In this document: one piece after another, positions 24,860 through 33,993 of the stretch | Numbering within the stretch: the stretch's first letter is position 1 | Layout: each line of letters starts with the position of its first letter | DNA from: Bacteroidota bacterium | Lineage (GTDB): Bacteria; Bacteroidota; Bacteroidia; Chitinophagales; Saprospiraceae | Assembly (NCBI GenBank): GCA_029561355.1 | Contig: JAKQJD010000411.1 | Location: 1-37,346, forward strand | Length of the DNA: 37,346 nucleotides | Direction of reading: 5' to 3' | Notes under the pieces: generated by a model | Seen by the model: the letters and a program-made list of their open reading frames with translations, nothing else | Told to the model about the DNA's origin: nothing | The model's database searches: none | Position numbers and translations under genes: made by a program

Positions 24860-25369
24860 GTGAAATATAAAAACCTCATCTTTCTCGCCGTCGCCCTCAT
24901 CGTCGCATTCGTCTGGTACCGTTACCGGCAGCCGCGTTTCGTGGCCGGCGAAACCGCCCCCGATTTCCAGGTCACCCTGGCCGACGGCAGCAGCGCGCAT
25001 TTGAGCGATACGAAAGGAAAATACACTGTATTGCAGTTCTGGGGCAGTTGGTGCGGGCCATGCCGGTCCGAAAACCCTTACCTGGCGCAGTTGTACCGCA
25101 AATACCACGACCGCGGATTCGAGATTTTCAGCATCGCCCTGGAGCAAAATCCACGCAACTGGCAGCGTGCCATCGCCGAAGACGGTATGGTCTGGCATTA
25201 CCACACCATGGAATCGGCGGATTTCGGCGGGCCCGTGTCGCGGCATTTCAATATCAAATCCATTCCGGCCATTTTCCTCATCAACCCCGACGGGAATATC
25301 ATGAGCGTTAATCCTGATCCCGACGACCTGGACAAAATCCTTAACGAACGCCTGCAAGCCGGCCGCTGA
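24860..25369 (+). CDS. Membrane-anchored TlpA-like thioredoxin
   Basis: Periplasmic thiol-disulfide oxidoreductase of the TlpA/ResA (AhpC-TSA/Redoxin) type, 169 aa. Seen: N-terminal signal anchor (about residues 5-20), the domain start APDFQVTLADGS, active site WCGPC at 64-68, and cis-proline Pro136 in SIPAIFLINPDG. Family members reduce cytochrome c cysteines or repair periplasmic thiols. The start is GTG; no better ATG precedes it, and the anchor follows directly. It lies 84 bases upstream of grpE on the same strand, but the gap suggests separate control. Confidence 0.93.
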   Translation: MKYKNLIFLAVALIVAFVWYRYRQPRFVAGETAPDFQVTLADGSSAHLSDTKGKYTVLQFWGSWCGPCRSENPYLAQLYRKYHDRGFEIFSIALEQNPRNWQRAIAEDGMVWHYHTMESADFGGPVSRHFNIKSIPAIFLINPDGNIMSVNPDPDDLDKILNERLQAGR

Positions 25370-25453
25370 CAATTTGGCATTCACACACGCAGGGCATGGA
25401 AATTGCGGAAAGGATGCGGAATCATCTAAAAACACCCCTTTTGACCCGGTTAC

Positions 25454-25993
25454 ATGAAGAACCCTTTCAAAAAAATATTTGATATGACGGAAAAAGAAAC
25501 GAACGGGACGGAACAGGAAATGGAAGAAACCGTGGAAAACACGCCTGAGCAGCCCGAAAACCCGCGCATTGCCGAACTCGAAAAACAACTGGAAGAAAGC
25601 CGGAACAAATACCTGTACCTGTTTTCCGACTTTGAAAACTTCAAACGACACAGCGCACGCGAACGGCTCGAACTGAACCAGACCGCCGGACGTGACATCC
25701 TGACATCTTTACTGCCCATTCTGGACGATTTTGACAGGGCCGCCAAAAACGATGCCCTGAGCGAAGGCGCCGGACTTATACACCAGAAACTGGTGCAATT
25801 GGCCCGTATGAGAGGCCTGGTGATCGTTGACACCAAACCGGGCGACCCATTCAACGCCGACGTGCATGAGGCAGTAGCGGAAATTCCCGCCGCTTCCGAC
25901 GAACTAAAAGGCAAAATTGTAGACATCCTCGAACCCGGTTACTCCCTCGGAGAACGTATCATTCGTTTCGCGAAAGTTGTAGTTGGTAAATAA
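25454..25993 (+). CDS. grpE: Nucleotide exchange factor GrpE
   Basis: Exchanges ADP for ATP on DnaK. The 179-aa protein has the normal plan: an acidic disordered N-terminus (residues 1-45), a long coiled-coil helix (ELEKQLEESRNKYLYLFSDF onward, including ENFKRHSARER), and the C-terminal beta domain with GDPFNADVHEAV and the closing GY.LG.R..RFAKV.V motif. Met11 is an alternative start. It is followed after 3 bases by dnaJ, forming a heat-shock operon; dnaK is not in the window. Confidence 0.97.
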   Translation: MKNPFKKIFDMTEKETNGTEQEMEETVENTPEQPENPRIAELEKQLEESRNKYLYLFSDFENFKRHSARERLELNQTAGRDILTSLLPILDDFDRAAKNDALSEGAGLIHQKLVQLARMRGLVIVDTKPGDPFNADVHEAVAEIPAASDELKGKIVDILEPGYSLGERIIRFAKVVVGK

Positions 25994-25996
25994 AAA

Positions 25997-27160
25997 ATGG
26001 CAAAACGCGATTATTACGAGGTGCTGGACGTAGCCAAAAACGCCAGTGCTGACGACATTAAAAAATCTTACCGGAAGAAAGCCCTCGAATTCCACCCTGA
26101 CCGGAATCCCGGCGATAAATCGGCCGAGGACAAGTTTAAAGAGGCTGCCGAAGCATACGACGTGCTCAGCGACCAGGATAAACGCGCGCGGTACGACCGG
26201 CTGGGCCATGCCGGCGTGGACGGGAATGCCGGTGGCGCCGGCGGTTTCCAGGGTATGGATATGGATGAGATCCTGCGCCGTTTCGGTTTCGACGGCGACG
26301 ATATTTTCGGCGAATTTTTCGGCGGCGGCCGGCGCAGAGGCGGCGGCGGTGGTGGCCGTGCCCGCGGCGAACGCGGCTCGAACCTGCGTATCCGGGTAAA
26401 ACTCACGCTGGAAGAAATCGCCACAGGCGTCAATAAAAAGATCAAGGTGCGCAAGCAGGTCACCTGCAATACCTGCCAGGGCTCCGGCGCGCGCGACCCC
26501 AATTCCGTAGAAACCTGCGGCACCTGCCGCGGCTCGGGGATGGTCAACCGCGTCACCCAGACTCCGTTCGGGATGATGCAAACCGCCGTGCCCTGCCCTA
26601 CCTGCAACGGCGCGGGCCAAACCATCAAATCGCCCTGCAACGTGTGCAAAGGCGACGGTCGCGTTTTCGGTGAAGAAACGATCGAAATGGACATCCCAGC
26701 AGGAGTACACGAAGGCATCCAGCTCTCTATGGCCGGCAAAGGCAACGCGGGCGCCAAAGGCGGCGCACCCGGCGATCTGCTGATCACCGTGGAGGAAACG
26801 CCACACGAGGAGTTTACCCGCGACGGCAGCAACATCATGTACGAGTTGTTCATCAACATCGCCGATGCTTCGCTGGGCACAAAAGTGGAAGTACCTACAC
26901 TCGACGGCCGCGCACGCATCACGATTCCGCCGGGCACGCAGTCGGGTAAAATTTTCCGCCTGAAAGACAAGGGCCTGCCGGGCCTGCAAACCTACCAGCG
27001 CGGCGATGAACTGATCCACGTCAATGTTTGGATCCCGAAGAAATTCAACGACGAGGAAAAGAAGATACTGGAAAAAATGCGCGATATGCCCAATTTCCAA
27101 CCCAACCCGGGCAAAGAAGACAAGAGTTTTTTTGAGCGGGTGAAGGATATTTTTGGTTGA
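25997..27160 (+). CDS. dnaJ: Chaperone DnaJ (class I Hsp40)
   Basis: Co-chaperone that delivers unfolded clients to DnaK and stimulates its ATPase. The 387-aa protein shows a J domain (residues 1-70) with HPD at 33-35, a Gly/Phe and Gly-rich linker including [12 protein letters not shown], four zinc-binding CxxCxGxG repeats ([32 protein letters not shown]), and the two C-terminal client-binding domains with a dimerisation tail. All cysteines are present. It follows grpE by 3 bases; its stop is immediately followed by an intergenic inverted repeat that may end the operon's transcripts. Confidence 0.98.
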   Translation: MAKRDYYEVLDVAKNASADDIKKSYRKKALEFHPDRNPGDKSAEDKFKEAAEAYDVLSDQDKRARYDRLGHAGVDGNAGGAGGFQGMDMDEILRRFGFDGDDIFGEFFGGGRRRGGGGGGRARGERGSNLRIRVKLTLEEIATGVNKKIKVRKQVTCNTCQGSGARDPNSVETCGTCRGSGMVNRVTQTPFGMMQTAVPCPTCNGAGQTIKSPCNVCKGDGRVFGEETIEMDIPAGVHEGIQLSMAGKGNAGAKGGAPGDLLITVEETPHEEFTRDGSNIMYELFINIADASLGTKVEVPTLDGRARITIPPGTQSGKIFRLKDKGLPGLQTYQRGDELIHVNVWIPKKFNDEEKKILEKMRDMPNFQPNPGKEDKSFFERVKDIFG

Positions 27161-27330
27161 TAAAAAGGTTGATGAGGGTTGATAAAAAGGTTGATGAGGT
27201 TGATAAGGTTGATGAGGGTTGATATTCAGCCGCTCGATGAATGTACAAATTCAACTTTTTTCGAGCGGCTGAATATCAACCCTCATCAACCTTATCAACC
27301 CTCATTAACCTTTTTATCAACCTTTTTTTC
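27161..27330. repeat. GTTGAT-type inverted repeat after dnaJ
   Basis: Perfect 40-base arms at 27198-27237 and 27261-27300 with a 23-base loop, extended imperfectly on both sides to about 27161 and 27330. The outer part is made of GGTTGATGAGG / GGTTGATAAAAA words; the inner end is the unique TTCAGCCGCTCGA. It separates dnaJ from the tRNA gene and could act as a strong transcriptional stop, since the plus-strand side ends in a run of T. Confidence 0.88.
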
Positions 27331-27360
27331 AAAGACATTCGCTTTTTTCCCAAACCCCTT

Positions 27361-27368
27361 TATCTTTG
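27361..27368 (+). promoter_or_regulatory. -7 element of tRNA-Leu promoter
   Basis: TATCTTTG, an exact TAnnTTTG match, 22 bases before the mature tRNA 5' end. TTCG stands 19 bases upstream in the -33 position, one base from TTTG. Confidence 0.6.
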
Positions 27369-27390
27369 CCGCCGCTTTTGAAAAGCGTAT

Positions 27391-27474
27391 GGCCACGTGG
27401 CGGAATTGGTAGACGCGCCACTTTGAGGGGGTGGTGTCCTTACGGATGTGCTGGTTCGACTCCAGTCGTGGTCA
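27391..27474 (+). tRNA. tRNA-Leu(GAG)
   Basis: 84-nt class II tRNA. Acceptor arms GGCCACG (27391-27397) and CGTGGTC (27467-27473) pair throughout (one G-U), with discriminator A at 27474. The D arm reads GCGGAATTGGTAGACGC, the anticodon stem CCACT/GGTGG encloses TTGAGGG with anticodon GAG, a long variable arm follows (GTGTCC...GGATGTG region), and the T arm contains GGTTCGACTCC. CCA is not encoded, as is usual outside gammaproteobacteria-like genomes. GAG reads CUC/CUU leucine codons. Confidence 0.95.
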
Positions 27475-27487
27475 CAGATACGATTTG

Positions 27488-27530
27488 ATCCCGGATTTTT
27501 CTTCGTGAAAAGTTCGGGATTTTTGTTTTT
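27488..27530 (+). terminator. Intrinsic terminator after tRNA-Leu
   Basis: ATCCCGGATTTTTC and GAAAAGTTCGGGAT form a stem (with one or two mismatches) at 27488-27520, followed by TTTTGTTTTT. It starts 14 bases after the tRNA. Confidence 0.75.
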
Positions 27531-27531
27531 G

Positions 27532-27910
27532 GGCGCTGGCGCGCCGTAGTTTTTTAACCACAAGGGGCACAAAGGGTTTTCACAAGGAACACAAGGCAAG
27601 TTATTGTTGATTCTGAACTGACTGGAGTTTTTATATAAAAATAAACCACGGAGGCACAAAGGACACAAAGCGCGACGTCACGCTTTGTGTCCTTTGTGCC
27701 TCCGTGGTAAAAAAATAAAAACCCGGAGATGCACAGGGCCCGACATCGACGTCATGCATGGTGAACCTTGTGAAAAAACATTTGTGTCCCTTGTGGTTAA
27801 AAAATAAAAATTCGGAGCTGCGCAGCACCCGACATCGACGTCATGCATAGTGAACCTTGTGAAAACCCTTCGTGCCCCTTGTGGTTAAAAAACTACGGCG
27901 CGCCAGCGCC
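27532..27910. repeat. Nested CCACAAGG-type inverted repeats with internal tandem units
   Basis: Outer arms 27532-27587 and 27855-27910 match in 55 of 56 bases and contain CGCTGGCGCGCCGTAG and AACCACAAGGGGCAC text. Inside lies a second, perfect hairpin (27645-27672 with 27681-27708, 8-base loop GACGTC-centred) and a tandem duplication of about 90 bases (units near 27722 and 27812, both with CCCGACATCGACGTCATGCA). No coding potential is seen across the region. It sits between tRNA-Leu and the MFS gene. Confidence 0.88.
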
Positions 27911-27983
27911 ACTCCAAATCCCACTTTTTGCAGAAAAATAAAAAGCATTCAAAAGATTTCGCCGAAAACAATTCTGACATTTT

Positions 27984-27991
27984 TACATTTG
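27984..27991 (+). promoter_or_regulatory. Possible -7 element of MFS gene
   Basis: TACATTTG matches TAnnTTTG exactly, 43 bases upstream of the ATG, but no TTTG lies 19-21 bases further upstream. Confidence 0.35.
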
Positions 27992-28034
27992 GCCGTTCTA
28001 AATTTCAATCACGAAACATACACACTATACTTGC

Positions 28035-29240
28035 ATGAGCAACATCAACCCTTCGCGGCTTTTTACCGCAAGCCGTATGGCCCTGACTGTAACCTCAATG
28101 ACCTTTGCTATTCGGGCTGGTATGCTTGGCCCGCTTGGATTAGAATTTAACCTGACGGACTCCGAACTCGGCTGGATTGCCGGCATGGCTTTCTTCGGTT
28201 TTCCGGTAGCCACCACCCTTGGCGGCTTTTTTGTCGACTCATTGGGCATGCGGCGGCTGATGTGGGTGGCTTTCGGAGCGCACTTGCTGGGTCTGGTAAT
28301 GACCATATTCGCAGGGGGCTTCTGGACACTTTTCATATCCACATTTCTGGTAGGTTTTGCCAACGGTATGGTTGAAGCAGTCTGCAACCCGCTTGTAGCC
28401 TCCATGTATCCGAATAACAAGACGGTCATGCTCAACAAATTTCACGTCTGGTTTCCGGGCGGGATTGTGATCGGAGCGCTCATTGCAGCAGGTATGAAAT
28501 ACCTCGGTATTGGCTGGGAGGTGCAAGTGGCAATTATCATTATACCTACTTTAATATATGGATGGCTATTCTGGGGTCAGGCATTTCCGCAAACGGAACG
28601 CGTCGATTCCGGCGTTTCTACCGCCGCCATGTTCAAGGCAGTAGTTACACCGCTGTTTTTGTTCATGATCTTTTGTATGTTCCTGACGGCTAATACCGAA
28701 CTGAGTACGACCCAGTGGATCGACAAACTACTGGGCAACGCCGGCGCCAACCCTTTGCTTATTCTGGCACTTGTAAACGGCCTGATGGCAGTCGGACGTT
28801 ATTTTGGCGAGCCGCTTATCCACAAACTCAGCCCTAAAGGCGTATTGCTGGCATCTTCCGTTATTTCGGTACTGGGCTTGTATTTGTTGCGTACAACGGA
28901 GGGCGACATGCTGTATGCCGCCGCTGCAATATTTGCCGTAGGCGTGTGTTATTTCTGGCCTACAATGCTCGGATTTGTAAGTGAAACCATACCGGAAAGC
29001 GGTGCGTTGGGCCTTTCATTGATGGGTGGCGCAGGTATGCTCGGCAACTGGGCGTTCCAGACTTTTTTCATCGGGCCCAAACTGGATTCCGAAAAAATCA
29101 GCCTTGCAGCGGCGGGAGTAGCGCCCGACAAAATAGAATTGATGGCCGGGCAAAGTGTACTGAGCACCATCAATATTTTGCCGGTTATCCTGGTTGTGGC
29201 CTTTACTGCCTTGTGGTTTTATATGCGTGGCAGAAAATAA
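28035..29240 (+). CDS. MFS transporter, FucP/GlcP-like sugar carrier
   Basis: Major facilitator of 401 aa with about 12 hydrophobic segments. Seen: DSELGWIAGMAFFGFPVATT (TM2), the loop 2-3 motif GFFVDSLGMRRLMW (the G.hhD..G.rr signature of MFS), GFANGMVEAVCNPLVASMYP in TM4, and NKFHVWFPGGIVIGALI, a block typical of the FHS (fucose/glucose-galactose:H+ symporter) subfamily. The substrate is therefore probably a sugar taken up by proton symport, but no sugar catabolism genes are next to it. It converges with the large minus-strand gene; an inverted repeat lies between them. Confidence 0.88.
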   Translation: MSNINPSRLFTASRMALTVTSMTFAIRAGMLGPLGLEFNLTDSELGWIAGMAFFGFPVATTLGGFFVDSLGMRRLMWVAFGAHLLGLVMTIFAGGFWTLFISTFLVGFANGMVEAVCNPLVASMYPNNKTVMLNKFHVWFPGGIVIGALIAAGMKYLGIGWEVQVAIIIIPTLIYGWLFWGQAFPQTERVDSGVSTAAMFKAVVTPLFLFMIFCMFLTANTELSTTQWIDKLLGNAGANPLLILALVNGLMAVGRYFGEPLIHKLSPKGVLLASSVISVLGLYLLRTTEGDMLYAAAAIFAVGVCYFWPTMLGFVSETIPESGALGLSLMGGAGMLGNWAFQTFFIGPKLDSEKISLAAAGVAPDKIELMAGQSVLSTINILPVILVVAFTALWFYMRGRK

Positions 29241-29245
29241 GATTT

Positions 29246-29330
29246 ACGATTTTCGATTACATGATTTCCGATTTCAGATTGACCGAGACGCCCTCAATCT
29301 GAAATCGGAAATCATGTAATCAAAAATCGG
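29246..29330. repeat. GATTTCCGATTT-type inverted repeat between convergent genes
   Basis: Perfect 28-base arms at 29255-29282 and 29294-29321 with an 11-base loop, extended imperfectly by about 9 bases on each side (CGATTTTCG / CAAAAATCGG). It occupies the whole 99-base gap between two convergent genes and could act as a bidirectional terminator, although there are no strong T-runs. Confidence 0.85.
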
Positions 29331-29339
29331 ATATCTAAC

Positions 29340-32300
29340 TTACCGCACATCCAGCCCCAACTCCCGCCATTCCTCCGCAGAAAGCGTCACATACGCCGGC
29401 TTGATCTCATTGATCGCACTTTTCAGATCGGGCCATTTGATACCCGCAGCGTGCAGGTCGCGAAAATCTTTCAACAGCACGTCCCAGTACCTGCCGGAGT
29501 GCAGTACATCGAGCAGCAGAAATTCCCGGTAGGTTTCTATGGCTTTTTCCCGGTCGCCCGACCGGTTGCGCAGCAGATAGGCATGCGCCATATTGGTTTT
29601 GAGATATTCGGCAGAGCCGTACACGTACAAACCGTCTCCTTCCTGCAACACCTTTTGTTCGGCCGCTTGTGCCGTTTGAATGGCTTGCGTGAGCAGGGAA
29701 GTATCTCTTATAGAGTTAAAAACCATGTAGAACGACTGGTTCAGCACCGCGTCGGCCCAGAATTCGCCCCAGCTATAGGCCGTGTTCTTATTCTGGATCA
29801 ACTGCTGGATGATTTGCAGCGCCTGGGTATTCCATTCCAGTGCCTTGTCGTATTTTTTCAATTCGGCGGCATGGTGCGTTTGCAGGCTCGCGTAGCGGTG
29901 ATCTACTTCCAGACTGCTCGAACGAAGGTGATTGGCCAGCCAGGCAGTGCGCATACGCGGCATAAATTCGAGAATGGAGTCCCGCCGGCCCGGAAACCTG
30001 TCGGCTAGCCGTTGCAGGTCGAACAGTGCGTTGCCGAGTTGTTCGGTGGTGAAAATGCCGCCGTAATTGATCAGGGCGTCTATCTCCTTGCCTTCCATGA
30101 TATCGACATGGGCGCTGAAATAAGAGTTCAACCCTTGCGACAGGATGTTGTTGGCTTCGTCGAATGCGGTACGGGCTGTTACGAAATCACCTTGCAGCAG
30201 GCTTATATTTCCCATCAAAGTCAACTGATTTCCCACCAGTTCATCGGCGTACCGTTGTAGTTCGAACGTATCGGTAGTGGCAGCCCACAGCTTCTCGGAA
30301 ATGCCATAACCTTTCCTACAGGCTTCATCAGCAGCGTCGAACTGATCCTTGTTAAAAAGATCGGTGGACATAACATGGTACAAATACGCCAGGGATTCCA
30401 GGCGTTGTTGTTCCTGCTGATGAAAAGCGCCCGTTTCTTCGAGCAGCGCAATCCCCTGTTTGCACAGCATGTTGACACGGTTGCTATTTTGCTCGAACCT
30501 CGCCCAGGCAAGGTATGATTCCGCCATCTGTCTGCTCACTTTTTCGAGTTGAGCGCGGCCCAGGGCGGGTTTCGTGCGGGAAAGTTGGCGGGCATCTTCG
30601 CGGGCGCTGTCGAACAACCGAACCTGTTCGGCAAAACGTTCCGTTTGGGAAGCCAGGTAGGCTTTTTTGTAAATCTCCCAGCGCAATTTCATTTCGGCAT
30701 CGAATGGAACGAGCGCGGCATCCTTGCGGCGGTTGTCGCACAGGCTGAAATTTTTCCATTCGCCGAACATGCCGCAGAGGCAATCGATTTGCTTGTCGCC
30801 AATCAATTCGAATTCGGCCAGTTGCACGAATTTATCAAAAATCAGGCGCAGGTTGGGATCGACGTAACTCCCGTAATCGGTGTTTTCACCCATCCGGATG
30901 ATCCAGTCTCCGTATAGCCTGACGGCGCGGCGCAAATCTTCCGGCGTTCCTTTCACCAGTGCAATATGGGCCTCCGAAAGCAGCATGGCATCGGGTTTGT
31001 TGAATTGCCGGTTCACGTACTGTAATACCTGCTGGGCCATTTCGGGCCGGTCGCGGATCAGCCATTTCCAGAGGTAATTTTCATACATGAACAGCATCGT
31101 CGGTTTCAGTTCCCGACGGGTTGCCGTATCCAGTTGGGAGTACAGCACGAATGCGCGGTCGCAATATTCGCTCACCCGCTCGATGTTGCTGCTGGCACCA
31201 GCCTGCTGGAAGTAATAATTGAAAAAAGAGTTGATGAGCGGGATATCGCCCGAATTGGCGAGGCGCTCGAAGTTGCCTTCGTAATTCAGCGCCTGGTCGA
31301 GGCTGTATTTCCGGATCTGGTCGGGCGTAAATGCAATGAGTTGATAGTTATTTGGTTGAATGGCGGCTCTTATGGCGGCCGGGTCGAGCGTACGGATCAG
31401 AAGCCCTTCGTGGGGCGCGAGCAGGCACATCAGATTGCCTTCCGGGATCATACGGATGTCGGTAAAAAACATCGACCTGACTTCGGCGGGTAACTTCAGT
31501 TTAAAATTCGCCATACCGGTTTCAATATTCCAGGAAACCACGCTCTGGTCGCTGTAAGTCGTTACCAGCGACCTGCCGTCGGGCGCAAACTGAATGGCCA
31601 GCACCGAAGCCGACGTCCCCTGCATGCTGCCTTCGCCGGTCGGAAGAATCTGCGCCATTTCATCGGTGAGGTTATCCACGCTGAAAATGCGGATATCCAG
31701 GCCGTCGGACAATGCCAGCAAATCTCCCTGCGCGGATACGGCCAACGAATTGATAAAGTATTCGTGCAGGCGCACGGTACGCTGGCGATAGTCGTTTTTG
31801 AACGGATGAATAATGCGCAGGATCGTTTTCTGCGTATAATCATAATCGGAAGTGCTGACCTGTAGCAGGATCAGTTCGTCGGTACCCGGCACAAATGCCA
31901 TTTCCCGGATATCGCCGGTAAATGTGCGTGTCGCGGCCAGCATGCCGGTCGCCAGGTCATATACACGTACCTGTCCGTTCTGATAAGCGGCGGCAAGGTA
32001 TTTCTCATCGGGTGTAAATGCTACCGGAAAATTGGGCAACAGCGGCATTTCGAAGCGCCATTTCCTGTTCTTGTCCCAGTTCCACACCAGCATCGAATCG
32101 CCGAGGCAGGGAGTGGCCATCCAGTGATCGGACATTTTATCGGCAAAAGCGTCGAATGCCACATCGTTGCCGAGCGACAACGAGTGCAGCACTTCGCCCG
32201 GCTTCTGGCCGTCGCAGATGCTGAGTCCGGTATCGTTATACGCAACGTAGTAATGCCCGTCCGGGCTGATGTTTGTGACCGATTCCGTGTTATCGGCAAA

Positions 32301-33818
32301 CTTGTAAAAAATATTCTGGCCGTTGTTGTTCAGGCGCCAGCAGTGCAGGACACCCCTGGTGGAAGGCAGCACCAGCCAGTCGCCATCGGGGTCGAGTACG
32401 CCTGTCATGTGCGAATAATAATCCTGATCGGGCAGGGCGCCTACGTAGTCCAGGCCGCCGGCGGCGTTGTACACGTGAATTTTGCCGGCATGTAAAAAAG
32501 GAGCCTGCTCCAGTGTGGCTACCTGGCCGCTGTTCGAGGGAAACGCCAGCGGAAATCCATCCATCCGTATCGCAACCCGGCCAGCATCGACATTAGAAAC
32601 ACTTAATAAAGTGGCCGAAGTATCGGTTCCATAAAAGGCCTGGCGTGTATCGGGCAACAACTGCAAATAGTGCTGCATGGTTGTCAACCCGCCGGGAGGC
32701 GGCACGTGCATAGGTATGTCCTCAACAATTTGCCAGCCTTTTCCGGAACCCGTTTTGCGCAAAACGACCAGGCTGTCGGCATATCCGAGCCATACATCGC
32801 CTTCGGACACCGCAAAATCAAGCACACCCGGACCGACACCTGTCATCCAGGGCCGGAAAGTGGGCGGAATGTGTACCTCCTCCAGTTTGCGCTGCTTCTG
32901 CTGCACCTTGTTGTTGTTGAGACCCAGGTATACTTCCTTTAATCCCAGCACTTCAATTTTTTTCTCGATCGTATCAAGCATAAAGAACTCATCGCCCCGC
33001 TCATCAAAACAGAAATCGTGCATACGCGGCACGTTCAGCCGGTATAGTTCGCGGCCTTTCCGCCAGAAAATCAGCAGGTTTTCGGCATATAGCAGGAAAG
33101 TATTGCCATCGGGCGCTACTTCGAAACCTTTCACATTGGGGTCGACGGGCGCAGGATCGTATTGTTCGAGGGTACGCGCATTCCAGCTGTACAAAAAATG
33201 CCGGGATGGCGAAAATGCGTATATTTTTTTCTGATTTCCCTTGCCCGCAAAACGAACGATGAGCTGATCGCCCAGATTTTCTCCCAACTGGTAGCAAAAA
33301 GGCGTCTGAATGGTATCGTCCTGATCGGCGCCAATGGCTCCCGGCGAGGCGTACCAGGCATCGAACATGGCTTGCTGACAATCGGGATTGTCCTCTCCGG
33401 GCGGCGCGATGTAGTAATTGGCAAAATCCGCCATACGGTACGCCAGCGAGCGGTCCGAGTTTCGCAACAGTTCGTGCGAGTCGTCGGCACGGTTGGCAGC
33501 AATGGCATGGCGCTCCCGGTTGATGAGTTCCAGTTCGGCTGCAGCACGGCAGGCATCGAGGCGGTCGCTCATTTCCTGGCGACGCTTCTGGTCGGCATCG
33601 GCGCAGTTTTTCGCTGCCCGGTACAGCAGGCTGGCATCGTCCCAGCAACGCTGCGCAAAAGCGCGGTCGGCCTCCCGGCGCGTGGCTTCGTAGCAGTTTT
33701 CATTGGAATTTTCCAGAAAACTGCGGCTGGGCCGGTAATGCCTGCGGTCCGCATCGGTTTTCTGCGCCGCCAGGGCATAGCCGGAAAGCAGGAAGACGAG
33801 AATGGAAAGGTAACGCAT
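29340..33818 (-). CDS. Exported WD40-propeller/TPR-like protein (1492 aa)
   Basis: Function unknown. I chose the ATG at 33818 because it gives a signal peptide (MRYLSILVFLLSGYALAAQ); the longer frame reads into an inverted repeat. Residues 20-120 hold an alpha-helical stretch (NCYEATRREADRAFAQ, LLYRAAKNCADADQ) resembling a TPR. Residues about 150-840 contain WD40/propeller-like blades (FEVAPDGNTFLLYAENLL, NISPDGHYYVAYNDTGLS, FTPDEKYLAAAYQNGQVRVY, QFAPDGRSLVTTYSDQSVVS). Residues 840-1492 are helical repeats of TPR type (ESLAYLYHVMSTDLFNKDQF, LMGNISLLQGDFVTARTAF). No enzymatic domain is visible. Such proteins in Bacteroidota may be periplasmic scaffolds. Confidence 0.85.
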   Translation of the reverse strand: MRYLSILVFLLSGYALAAQKTDADRRHYRPSRSFLENSNENCYEATRREADRAFAQRCWDDASLLYRAAKNCADADQKRRQEMSDRLDACRAAAELELINRERHAIAANRADDSHELLRNSDRSLAYRMADFANYYIAPPGEDNPDCQQAMFDAWYASPGAIGADQDDTIQTPFCYQLGENLGDQLIVRFAGKGNQKKIYAFSPSRHFLYSWNARTLEQYDPAPVDPNVKGFEVAPDGNTFLLYAENLLIFWRKGRELYRLNVPRMHDFCFDERGDEFFMLDTIEKKIEVLGLKEVYLGLNNNKVQQKQRKLEEVHIPPTFRPWMTGVGPGVLDFAVSEGDVWLGYADSLVVLRKTGSGKGWQIVEDIPMHVPPPGGLTTMQHYLQLLPDTRQAFYGTDTSATLLSVSNVDAGRVAIRMDGFPLAFPSNSGQVATLEQAPFLHAGKIHVYNAAGGLDYVGALPDQDYYSHMTGVLDPDGDWLVLPSTRGVLHCWRLNNNGQNIFYKFADNTESVTNISPDGHYYVAYNDTGLSICDGQKPGEVLHSLSLGNDVAFDAFADKMSDHWMATPCLGDSMLVWNWDKNRKWRFEMPLLPNFPVAFTPDEKYLAAAYQNGQVRVYDLATGMLAATRTFTGDIREMAFVPGTDELILLQVSTSDYDYTQKTILRIIHPFKNDYRQRTVRLHEYFINSLAVSAQGDLLALSDGLDIRIFSVDNLTDEMAQILPTGEGSMQGTSASVLAIQFAPDGRSLVTTYSDQSVVSWNIETGMANFKLKLPAEVRSMFFTDIRMIPEGNLMCLLAPHEGLLIRTLDPAAIRAAIQPNNYQLIAFTPDQIRKYSLDQALNYEGNFERLANSGDIPLINSFFNYYFQQAGASSNIERVSEYCDRAFVLYSQLDTATRRELKPTMLFMYENYLWKWLIRDRPEMAQQVLQYVNRQFNKPDAMLLSEAHIALVKGTPEDLRRAVRLYGDWIIRMGENTDYGSYVDPNLRLIFDKFVQLAEFELIGDKQIDCLCGMFGEWKNFSLCDNRRKDAALVPFDAEMKLRWEIYKKAYLASQTERFAEQVRLFDSAREDARQLSRTKPALGRAQLEKVSRQMAESYLAWARFEQNSNRVNMLCKQGIALLEETGAFHQQEQQRLESLAYLYHVMSTDLFNKDQFDAADEACRKGYGISEKLWAATTDTFELQRYADELVGNQLTLMGNISLLQGDFVTARTAFDEANNILSQGLNSYFSAHVDIMEGKEIDALINYGGIFTTEQLGNALFDLQRLADRFPGRRDSILEFMPRMRTAWLANHLRSSSLEVDHRYASLQTHHAAELKKYDKALEWNTQALQIIQQLIQNKNTAYSWGEFWADAVLNQSFYMVFNSIRDTSLLTQAIQTAQAAEQKVLQEGDGLYVYGSAEYLKTNMAHAYLLRNRSGDREKAIETYREFLLLDVLHSGRYWDVLLKDFRDLHAAGIKWPDLKSAINEIKPAYVTLSAEEWRELGLDVR

Positions 33819-33870
33819 GATATTAGAGGGTGAGAAGCCAGAGAATTGAGAGAAGTGAGAGGGTGAGAGA

Positions 33871-33971
33871 GTGAGAGATGTGAGAGCCGACTTCGATTCC
33901 ACCGCTTCGCTTCAGGGATTCCAATTGTATAGCGAAGCGGTGGAATCGAAGTCGGCTCTCACATCTCTCAC
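33871..33971. repeat. GTGAGAG-type inverted repeat
   Basis: Perfect 41-base arms (33871-33911 and 33931-33971) with a 19-base loop, each joining GTGAGAGATGTGAGAG words to the unique GCCGACTTCGATTCC and ACCGCTTCGCT. GTGAGAG / AGAAGTGAG words continue outward to about 33830 and 33990. It fills the gap between gpsA and the large WD40 gene. Confidence 0.9.
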
Positions 33972-33993
33972 CTTCTCACTTCTCTCACACTTC

